DNA from: Buddleja alternifolia
Taxonomy: Eukaryota > Streptophyta > Magnoliopsida > Lamiales > Scrophulariaceae
Length of the DNA stretch: 64,000 nucleotides
NCBI GenBank assembly: GCA_019426215.1
Contig: CM033395.1
Location: 20,140,569-20,204,568 of the forward strand
Direction: 5' to 3'
Shown here: positions 54,919 through 64,000 of the stretch, in pieces
Layout of the letters: every line of letters starts with the position of its first letter
Numbering within the stretch: the first letter of the stretch is position 1
Made by a program: the position numbers and the translations under genes
The notes under the pieces: model-generated
The model's database searches: none
Seen by the model: only the letters and a program-made list of their open reading frames with translations
What the model was told of the DNA's origin: nothing

Positions 54919-57542
54919 TGTAACACCTCGATTTATCTCAATCTTAGTTTTATATAATCCTATTTTTTTTCATCTCTTAGTCTCACTTCTGAAAAGTTAA
55001 ACTACCTGATTGGGCTATTTTACAATTTTCAAAAAGTATAGGGGCTAATGTGCAAATTTTGTATTTTTAGAGTTGGACCCCACTCTGTATAATTCATCAA
55101 TTTGATATAAATATTATTTATTTCAAAATATCATAAATTCATCAAAACAATTTTGACCTATCTAAATTTTTCCCGGTCAAGTCGTAAACTCCTAAATATA
55201 CTAGGACTAAACTTTAATTATTGAAAGTTACAAGAAATTAAGCATGAAATGTTAGCTAGAGCCCGGACACGTTTTATCCATTTCCTTAGAAAAATGCCAC
55301 CTAGCTATATGACACAAGCTAAAATATGTATATATACACTCTCAGTTAGGCTTATTCTTCTCCCACCGATGAAGGTACGCCCTCTCCCTTGCTTCCTTAA
55401 TTAGTTAATCTTTCTCTGATGTAGACTTATAATTAATTGGTTAATTTGAGATACCATATTTTGATTAATCAAGTTTGTAGTTAATGATATATTGTTAACC
55501 TTAAGCTATCTGTTCATCTAGAATAAATTAATTACAACTAAGACGGATTGGATTTGTCATCATTTGATTAATCTCTTGTTAATTAGCAAGGTTAGCAAAT
55601 TGTGAAATAACCGGTTCATGCGAAATAGTGATATGAATTCTTAATGTATTGTTTGAAGTTTAAGTTAATTAGTACTTTATCAATTGAATAGTTCAATTAG
55701 CTAAATGGGGTAGTTAGTACTTATTACTTTCTTGCGAAAGTTAAACTATTTGACTTCTTCTATTTGCCAAATGATCTAATTAATCTGTGACTAGTTGCTT
55801 AACTTAATTAATGATTTATTTATTCTTTCATTTAAGTTTTACCTTTTGTCAGTAAGTGATCAATTTAATAATGAGTTAGAGTACTATAGTTCTTTCTTAA
55901 CATGCCAAGCATTTATATAGGCTATTTACTAATTACCCACCAAATCTCTTAGAAGAACAAAAATTGATAGTGCTAATAATATGTTTAATGTTTAAAAATC
56001 TGTTATGGTAGCCTCAATAGGCAATCAACTATTTTGTCTGCTTTAGCTTCATTCAAAGGAAGATAAAAGGGTTATAGCCTTAAGAATTTCATGTGTTCAT
56101 ATAAACAGCAAGATGACTATGAGTATAAATATGTGCAAGAACATAATTATCTTAGAATAAAATTATCTTTTAAGGAATTGGGTAGTCACTATATTCTCGT
56201 ATTCATTTCTAGGTGTACTTGTACGTTGAAGAACATGGGACGCGAGATCAATTAAACGCGGATTATACTTTAGCAGCAATTCTTTCTATGGGTGAGGGTT
56301 TCTCTTTTCCTTGCAAACTCCTTAATTGCTTTACATATTTGTGATTGGCTCATTTCATTCTACAACAATCTCTTTAGTATCTTGTCTTTGATTATTGATG
56401 ATTGTAATTTCTTTGGTATTGTGTTCAGCTCAATACCATGTTATTCCTGACGTATATCCTTTTCATGTCTTCGTTACATGTCTTGCCTCAGAATAGTGTT
56501 CGGTCTAAACAGAGTCAGTGTCATTGAATTCTGCCTTTTGAATGCCAAGTACATGTTATTCTTCGGAACCTCATTGAGTTCATGTTATCTCTTGATTCAG
56601 TCCATCGGCAAAGGGAACTAAGTGTTATGCGGGATAAAGTACCACACACCGACGGGGGCCACCTCTTAAACCCGCAAGAGCCACCACTAGAATCCTGATA
56701 TTGGCATCTTTCTGCGAAGTGTCATTATTTCTTAGATTAAAGCTTGGACTCTTGAAAACAGTGTGAAGAAAACTAAGTGCTATGCGGGATAAAGTGCCGA
56801 TGGCGGGGGCCACCTCTTAAACCCGCAGGAGCCACCACTAGAATCCTGACACCTGAAAATCTTGCCGAGTGAAGGGAACTAAGTGCCATGCAGGATAAAG
56901 TGCCACGCAACGGCGGGGGCCACCTCTTAAACCCGTAGGAGCCACCCTAGATGATGTGAAGTCTCCTACTGGTATGGGACGGTGAGGAGACGAAACATGA
57001 TCATATGATATGAGTTTTCCTTAATTCGAACTACATGATGTACTCGATGATTTGTCCTTTGGATATCTTGTCTTATTATATTACTTGCTAGTGTATATGC
57101 TTGTTTCTGTTGTTATCTTCCGCTGCAGATTCCGTTACAAAGATAAAAGGTAAAGCAAACCGTTAGCCTACCTCACTGAGTCATTCGGACTCACCACTGC
57201 TTCTTTATTCTTTTTCAGATAATCTTAGTACGTTGGATACGAAGGAATGTGGAGTAAAAGAAGTATTGGTTTGTTGCTATTGGAGAGAGTTATGTTGTGA
57301 GATGTATGATTGGGAATGTATGTGTTTTGGCCTGGAGACCTGTAATTGGTAGAGTTGTTGTTGAATTGTGTAAGACTGATGAATGATGTGTTGTTGGTTT
57401 AATTAGAATGAAAAGTTTTAGTTTCAGCAGATGAAGTTTTCGTAAGGTTCTGACGCTTGGCGCTGACTCGAGAAAGGACGGTCTCCTGGATCGAGCTGGC
57501 GTCGCGGTGTGGCGAACCACAGGTGGTCGGTGGGGCGCTACA
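54919..57542 (+). mobile_element. Solo Ty3/gypsy LTR with ATCCC target duplication
   Basis: 2624 bp, tgtaacacctcg...gtggggcgctaca. atccc flanks it at 54914-54918 and 57543-57547. Both flanks are copia leader. It has a TATA tract tgtatatatacac (about 55328) followed by ctctcagttaggctt, three tandem repeats (56613-56950), the agtctcctactggtatggga block (56960) and the cctacctcactgagtcattc block (57168). No internal domain is left. Confidence 0.93.
56613..56950 (+). repeat. Three tandem units in the solo LTR
   Basis: Units start near 56613, 56768 and 56874. Each has aactaagtg, atgcgggataaagt, gggggccacctcttaaaccc and gagccacc. The first has about 65 extra bases. Related, reversed units occur at 11908-12140. 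Confidence 0.88.
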
Positions 57543-58303
57543 ATCCCTTTCTTTCTTAGTATATTTAATTTGGGAGGATCTGTTAATTTATTTAAGGCCT
57601 TACTTTGCACACTAATTTCTTTTAGCGCAGTTAAGGAAATATAATAATTAGAAACGCCTAGCAATTCTAATAACACACACTCATATGGACTTTATCTAGA
57701 TTAGCTCAAGCCAACGAGCCAATTGGGGAGGGATTCTATCTATTAACAAGAGCTTCCACTTATATAGAAAATCTAATATTCGAGCTCCAAGCTTCCTGTG
57801 GAACCGCCATGCTCCATTGGGCCTATCTAATTTTATTACAGGCCTATACAAGTTTTTAATAAATAAAGATACAAGTTGGGGGGCTCAAACTCCGACTCAA
57901 TACAACCCAGATAAAAGAAAGAAAACCAAAAACCCTAAGTCCGTATGAGGTGTCATCATCACATGAAAGGAGCATGTAAAAGAATTAAACACATATGTGA
58001 TGATCATATTAAATCCAATTTAATTTAAGTTGGATCGAATATCCAACTCATAAAAATAAATCCAATTTAATTATAATGAGAAGCAAATTAAGTTCACACA
58101 GTTCTTATGGGCTTATAAGATTAAATCCAATTTAATCATAATCTAATTTAATTTAATTTCATTTGGAAATTAAATCCAATTTAATTTACACAAGAGGATT
58201 ACATCGAATTTAATCCTTGTAGAAATTAAATGTCATAAGAAGAATATAATCCAATTTAATTCATGGTGAAATTAATTTCAATATGATTTGTAGGGCTTAA
58301 AAG

Positions 58304-58540
58304 TTTAAAACTTATTTAATCTTTATTGAAATAAAGACTAACAATATTTCTATGGGCAAAGTAGATTAAAACTTATTTAATGTTTATCGAAATAAAGTCC
58401 GATAATATTTCTATGGGCTTTTAGTAGATTAAAATTTATTTAATCTTTATCGAAATAAAGTCCAGCAATATTTCTATAAAATATTAAAACTTATTTAATC
58501 TAGGCTAAATAAAGACTAACAATAAATTCTATGGGCATTT
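58304..58540 (-). repeat. Four tandem units of about 53-63 bp in the leader
   Basis: Units start near 58304, 58365, 58428 and 58481. Each has ttaaaacttatttaatc, cgaaataaag and aatatttctatggg. Confidence 0.85.
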
Positions 58541-59339
58541 GAATCATTGACTAAGTCTAACTTAATCAAGTTCAAATTAAATCTAATTTAATTTGGATGA
58601 GTAAATTAAATCAAATCACATTCAATTTCGTTCGATGAATTAAGACTTAATTTAATTTAAAGCAAATAAAATATAATTCAATTTTATCAAATCCAATTTA
58701 ATAAATCAAATTTAATTCGATTCATAATTGAGGCTTTGACATCGAGGAAGAAGGAGGGCCCAATTACTATAATCGGGTTTGGGTCTTACCTAATTGCTAA
58801 TTCAATTTGCTATTGGTTCCAAGCCCAATTTTAACTCAGTCTAATTGAATAAATTAGTATGGGATCAAGCCCAATGCACAATTAAATTTTAATTGACGAT
58901 GGGCTAAGCTCAACACTCAATTTAATTAATCGTAGTTGGGCCATTCCAAGCTCGCAATATAATTCATTCGTGTCGAGCTTAATCCAAAACTCAATTTAGA
59001 TGATGAGATCAAATACAATTTAATTTTGTCGAGTAATTAAATCTAATTTAATTAAAACAAAACTAAAATTAATTTAATCTTGAAGAAGACTATTAATTTT
59101 GAAAGGAGAAATTAACCCAATTAATTGCTTAATTACGTATTGGGTCAAACCCAATTTTAATATAATTGAATTGCATTGGGTCAAGACCCAAATTAATTCA
59201 ATTGGGTGTTATTGGGTCAAAACCCCAAATAAAACCCAACTTACTCCTTACATGCAAGGCCAAGCCCAACTTCAAAATTAATATCTGCATTGGGTCAAGC
59301 CTAAACACAACTCACAGAGTGTTGGGCTTAGCCCAACAT

Positions 59340-59760
59340 ACACATGCTGCTGCCCTAGAGAGGTAGTAGCCGTCTTCTTCTTCCCTGCATCATCAACGCT
59401 CCATTATCGACAGCGCCATCGTCGGTGACTGTTGTGGCGCCCGGCGCCATCGCCTCCTCCCTCTATTCGTCTGATTACCGCCGCTGCCAGAGCAATACGG
59501 AAAATGCAAAATCAAGGCCTATTTCAGCCAAAAGATTCGCGTATTCCATGGCTCAAGTCGGCAGCGTTTCAGGCGGCGGTAATGGCGGCAAATTTCAGCG
59601 ATGTCCGGCGTCGATATTTCGCCGCCAAAATTGACCTCCTCTCCTGCATTTTCCGACGACGAACCATTCACCCGAAAGCAGATAGAAGAGCGGCGCAATG
59701 TGAGGCCATGTCCGGCATCAAACGCTACCACCTACGCAAGAAGATGACATCAACATGTTG
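59340..59760 (-). other. GC-rich island in the copia leader
   Basis: Contains cagcgccatcgtcggtgac, ggcgcccggcgccatcgcc and gtccggcgtcgatatttcgc. It looks like coding DNA in composition, but I cannot identify a protein on either strand. Possibly captured host sequence or a structured leader element. Confidence 0.45.
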
Positions 59761-60190
59761 TTCGTGCTGCGTGTCCGCCGCGCCTCTGCCGCGATCCATC
59801 AACACCCCAAACTCAAACCTCAAACTCCAATATCAGATCCAAACCCAGTTCACAAATTCAAGCCAAAAATCAAATTCAAACCCACTTTTAAGACCCAGTT
59901 TACAAAATCCAAACCAAAAATCAAATTCTTGCAATTTGTTTCCCATGAAATCGGTTAGAGAATTGCAAATTATAACCCAATTTTTACTTTGTGTCCATGT
60001 AAATGAAAGGGGAAATAATTTCAATTCTCTAAATCGATTTTGCAGCCCAATTTACACTTTGATTTGGAAATTCTGAATTCCCATATTTTTCGATCCACAT
60101 GCAATGATTATTCCAAACAATCAACGCAATAAACATGAACATCAAATTAAACATGTATATGCGTATATAAAATCAACGAAGCCCTAAGTT

Positions 60191-60208
60191 TGGCTCTGAT
60201 GCTGCTAT
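60191..60208 (-). other. Degenerate primer binding site
   Basis: Minus strand TAGCAGCATCAGAGCCAA corresponds to TGGTATCAGAGCCAA with changes in its first bases, next to the LTR at 60209. Confidence 0.8.
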
Positions 60209-61792
60209 TGAAAATCGATGCCTGAAAACGCAGCGGAATAAAATTTTGATTCGATTCCCGAGCCATGGATCAATTTAGGTTTTTGTTGATTTTAATCGAA
60301 GAGCGAGATAGAACAATTTACCTCTTTGTTCTTCTTTTCGTTTCTTGATCTACCGTCTACAGCAGAAACCCCAGGGACTCCTGCCTCTAGATAATCACGC
60401 ACGGAATTTGCCGGAAAATCTTCCTCCTCCTTCTCCAAGTGGTGGCTAGAAGAGAAGAAGAAGAGGGAGAGAATATCTTCTCTCTACTTTAACTATGAAA
60501 TTCTTGGTGGCAACTGATCAAATCTTGACGTAGGTCTAAGTGTTGGAGGATTTAAATAGAATCCTCCTTCTTGGGCTTAGGTTAAATGCCTCATAGAGGC
60601 CCATGTGGATTTCCAAGTGGGCTAAGTTGGCCCAGTCAACTTAGTCCATTTTAATTTAATTACATTTCATATTTAATCTAATTAAGTATGTGTGTGATTA
60701 AATTAATATTTACTTTAACCTAGTTAATTAAATATTCAAATTAATTTAATATTCTATTGTTTAATCTAATTAAAAAACTAATCAAATTAATTCGTCCACC
60801 AAAATGCCCCTCCAAGCACACAAAGTGATTTCCCGCTCATTCCTGGTAGCGACTCTCTAGGTTTGTCTTGATTGGCAATGTGAGGATTCCAAAGGATGTG
60901 GGTGACACCTAGCCAGCCCCGTGGCCCCACATTACAGCCCAATCAAGTACGAATGACTATGTCATTAATAACCTCTTGACTATGAATTCCATATCAGTAT
61001 AAGCCCTTCACTGATATACCTCAATCGACTGAGAGTCATGGAATATGTTAAACTCACATAACTCAATGCTATGCTATGAACTAACCTGGAATGACTGAAC
61101 TGCCCTCCGTATCCCATACGAGTCAATTGTTCTACTTTGGCCAAAGATTTTTCATTTCAGTTACCTACGATATAGTATGGTATCTGCTCGTTTACTTTCG
61201 AGACCGTGAATCCCCTTTTGGAAATCATTTCACAACTGCTACTTGCCCATTTGGATCGCACTTCGAGATCGGCCCCACCAACGGGTGAATTGGGCCTAAT
61301 TACTCTAGTAACGGATCCAACGTCACAAGCACATCGTGATAATGAATCCTCAGGTCAAAGGCTCACGCATACTATCATAGTCAGTAATCCAATTATTAAC
61401 AGTCATCGTAGTAATCGGATTACTACGAGCCCTGTTCGAATATATTAATTTCATTGATATATTTATGACACGTGTTCTCACTATCCCATAGTGTTCGATT
61501 TGCACTCCTCGTCAGAACATGTCATACAAGTGGAATCTTATTGCCCAATTAAGATTCGTTGACCCGCGAACCCTTTTAAGTGATCAGGAATAAGACTCTC
61601 CCCGTGCCACTTCTTTATTCCATAAAGGGCGAAGAGTCCTCGATACACATGGACTATTTGTTCAATGCTTATTAATGTCATGAAGTTTTACGTGAACAAA
61701 AACTCATAGCCTTTATATGTTCGAACAATATAAATCATTGCCCTATTTAAATCTAATTTGTCCTCATTAGCATTGAGGGCACACACCTAACA
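60209..61792 (-). mobile_element. Ty1/copia (Angela-like) 5' LTR, minus
   Basis: 1584 bp, tgaaaatcgatg...cacacctaaca. It has the primer site on the inner side. Blocks shared with 7846-9406: gattggcaatgtgaggattc, ccatatcagtataagccc, gtttactttcgagaccgtg, tttattccataaagggcg, cattgagggcacac. It is the 5' LTR of the minus element whose leader fills 54361-60190. Its outer end lies 30 bp from a plus copia LTR. Confidence 0.9.
60545..60567 (-). promoter_or_regulatory. Hairpin with TATA-like loop
   Basis: Perfect arms ggaggatt (60545-60552) and aatcctcc (60560-60567) enclose taaatag. Position in the LTR equals the hairpin at 8125. Promoter role inferred. Confidence 0.45.
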
Positions 61793-62196
61793 AGTGATTG
61801 GTATTGAGTGCAAGTGGGAGATTGTTAGGATTATGCCCTCCATGCCATAGAAGAATTTGATTAATTGGGCATTTACCTTTATGTTGTATACAAACTCTTA
61901 TTCTTTAATAAAGGCAGAGTTTTTTGTTCATATCAATCTTGAAGGTATTAATATAAGTACTGAACAAATAAGTCCAAGGTATCAAGAGGAAGTTTCTACT
62001 CCTCAATGGTTAGAGGAGATGGACACTAAAAGTATTGATTCCTTGTTTACTTAAGTTACAGTTCGCAAGTCGACGAGTCCTAATTAGGCATCCAAAGTCG
62101 GTCACTTAGGATGGTGGGAGCTTGGTTTATAGATATATCAATGGAATTGATATATTCGAACACGGCTTGCTGTAATTCAATCACATGGGTAATTAC
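61793..62196 (+). mobile_element. Polypurine tract and start of a plus copia LTR
   Basis: gcaagtgggagat (61810-61822) is the intact Angela/BARE polypurine tract. The LTR starts tgttaggattatgccctcc at 61823 and runs to about aattac at 62196, where a Ty3 LTR begins. It is the 3' LTR of a plus element whose body is absent because the minus LTR sits 30 bp upstream. Confidence 0.88.
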
Positions 62197-62272
62197 TGTG
62201 ATAACCGAGATTTCCTTAATTGAAATTGTTACTGGCTAAAGTTTTTTTTTATGTAATATGTTAAGCCCATAG

Positions 62273-62309
<37 letters not shown>

Positions 62310-64000
62310 GAAGAGGAGGACTAACTATTCATTCATCTATGAAGGGTTTGTGTGTTACATGGATAAAGCTAAGGACTTAAGAGAAAACATCAAAAAGGAA
62401 GAGGAAAAGAGAAAATTAAAGATGTTTACACTTTAGCCCTCAAGAAAATTCTATAAATAGGTGAGACCTTCCACCTTCCTCACTCTTCACTCAAAACAGA
62501 AAAAAAAGAAGGAAAGGGACAGCTGCACACACGCATAAGCAAACTCTATCTTCAATTTATTCATCATTTCTTCATAAGGAGCTTAAATTAAGGTATTATT
62601 TGGAAACCCATTTGTGATTTAGTAGGAGATTAATAGTTCTAGAGTATATAGTATTGCATGTGCATTTAAATAGCTAGATCCATGAGTTTTATCTTTGATT
62701 CTAGTGCTTAATTGTTGGTCTTGATGTTTTATAGAAGAAGAGTTCACATGCACGTTGATGACACAATTGTTCCATGGAAATTGTCTTAGATTTCAAAATA
62801 TTTTGAGGGATACGATGAAAGAGTTATTCTTCAAAAAATTTACTGTATATACCTGTGCATGTCAAGTGTGTCTCTGAAAAATTTCAACATTTTTGGAGTT
62901 TTGGTGAAGTTCAGAAAAATTGGCAAACAACTTTTGCCAGTGATTCACTCGTTTTCAGAAATATGGTGTTTGGAGCTTCACTTTTGGTATTTACAGATTT
63001 TATTTAGCTTTCAGAAATTTACAGGACTATCTTGGGTCTTTTGAGAATGTTACATATAAATTTGGGATTATTTTGATAAATGTAGGATTTTATAAAAAAT
63101 GTTGAAACACAGCTTGTCTGGGTTAGAACTGTTTTAGTTTAGCTGGGTTTTGATGGTTGAAACACCTACTTTTTAGAATGTTAATTGATTTTGAAAATTT
63201 TATGTAATCATTTTCAACAAGTGATTAACATTTCTGGAAATTTTTAAAGATAAAATATGTTTCTATGAATTTTAACAATTTTCGAACTACAGTTGCGTAA
63301 AACTGATTTCTTGAGTTTGTTTTTTCGTCATCCTTTGAGTTTTTTTTATAGCCTAATTTTAGAGAATGTGGTAATTATGCGTAATCATGTAGTTCATGGT
63401 ATTACATAGATTAAGTCGGGAAGATTAAGATCGAGTGTGGAGAATAGGATCCTAATATGATTCTTAGGTTAGCAGGTAGTGGTGGTGAACTTCTAGAGGA
63501 CTACGCGGAATGATTTCAAAGCTTAGAGTAAGTTGCCTCCCGAAAACTATCTATGATTTTCAAAACTGGAAGGAACTATATTTCAACATGTATATATGAT
63601 TACATATATATATATATACCTATATATTTCCTTTCGTGTTTTCTCGTTTCAAAGAAATTGAAGCTCAAAACTTCCAAGGTTACCTTAGTCACTTAAGAGT
63701 GACAATTTTCTTGATTGCATGCATGAATGATTTAAAAAAAAAAATTCATACTTGTTTCAAATGCATATTTTTGCAAGACTGATTTCAAAATAAACATCAG
63801 TTTCACGGATTTCGTGAAATTACTCCATCATGTGGCTCTTGTATCGTGATCATACATCGTGACTACATTCAAGTGATACGTGTTGCATATTACGTGGTTA
63901 AGTGTCGGGCCCAAGTGTCGTGCGTGGATAGAGTAGGGTTCGGCCGGTCAAGCATGGGCTTGCGGACTTAAATGGTTCCCGCTCTTCACGGCCAAATCCC
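62197..64000 (+). mobile_element. Ty3/gypsy LTR, plus, running off the window
   Basis: Begins tgtgataaccgagatttcc. A TATA box tataaatag at 62452-62460 precedes cttcctcactcttcactc, a likely start region, and a purine-rich leader. Late blocks tgtcgggcccaagtgtcg (63903) and gcttgcggacttaaatggtt (63957) match the reversed solo LTR at 44854-47737. No gene lies in this 1.8 kb; the short frames at 62859 and nearby are random. Confidence 0.85.
62274..62307. repeat. (TA)17 microsatellite
   Basis: An uninterrupted TA run of about 34 bases inside the LTR, upstream of its TATA box. Similar short TA runs lie at 8237-8255, 9707-9729 and 52208-52226. Confidence 0.95.

Larger units (their letters stand above)
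57543..60190 (-). mobile_element. Long copia leader, LTR-proximal part
   Basis: About 2.65 kb between the solo LTR and the primer site at 60191. AT-rich 57550-59330 with many aatccaatttaattt and cattgggtcaagcc words, then a GC-rich island 59340-59760, then 59800-60190 CA-rich. Plus frames of up to 214 codons (59432-60076) and a minus 70-codon frame (59519-59731) cross the island. None resembles a known protein, and position in the leader argues against genes. GC island followed by AT-rich DNA parallels 36900-38450. Confidence 0.75.

Noticed and set aside
59432..60076. 214-codon plus frame across the GC-rich island
   Set aside because: It lies in the leader of a minus copia element, changes from Arg/Ala-rich to Asn/Gln/Ser-rich in step with base composition, and overlaps two other frames of similar length. 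No domain is recognised.

Overview
This is 64 kb of flowering-plant nuclear DNA, probably from a eudicot. I see no host gene, rRNA gene or tRNA gene. Almost everything is nested, broken transposable elements. The plant assignment rests on Angela/BARE-like Ty1/copia elements (LTRs starting TGTTAG, long leaders, initiator-Met primer sites), an Athila/Tat-like Ty3 element with a tRNA-Asp primer site, Tekay-like Ty3 LTRs of 2-4 kb, L1-type LINE pieces and a tRNA-derived SINE. I cannot name the species. All lineage names come from motif recognition, not a search.

Layout. 1-1965: a Ty3 reverse transcriptase fragment cut by a 5'-truncated LINE. 1966-11468: minus-strand copia material (RNase H, RT, integrase, protease, gag, LTR) interrupted by two solo LTRs. 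11469-14957: a minus Ty3 LTR and its 3' internal end. 14958-15955: an unidentified repeated segment and a copia piece. 15956-22821: an Athila-like gag-protease element, itself carrying a small LINE insert. 22822-33825: three rearranged minus copia copies that share deletion and fusion junctions, with a copia LTR holding a nested 2-kb solo Ty3 LTR. 33826-35590: unassigned AT-rich DNA. 35591-40655: a plus-strand copia element (LTR, primer site, 1.9-kb leader, decayed gag to integrase).

40656 to about 52975: a large plus-strand Ty3 element with LTRs, primer site and polypurine tract but no coding domain (LARD-like). Its 5' LTR is swollen by a hAT-like fragment and a 2.3-kb low-complexity satellite that switches strand in the middle. 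Its interior holds a solo LTR and a SINE with a 14-bp target duplication. 52976-61792: a minus copia LTR and the long leader of another minus copia element, split by a 2.6-kb solo Ty3 LTR. 61793-64000: the 3' edge of a plus copia element and the start of a Ty3 LTR that runs off the window.

These pieces do not work together as a pathway. They record an order of events. Copia elements arrived first. Internal deletions and a shared integrase/leader fusion spread by duplication. LTRs then inserted into them, and most insertions were reduced to solo LTRs by LTR-LTR recombination. Four solo LTRs have clear 5-bp target duplications (CACTA, CCAAG, AGTGA, ATCCC) and a fifth has a one-mismatch duplication. 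No element looks capable of moving by itself.
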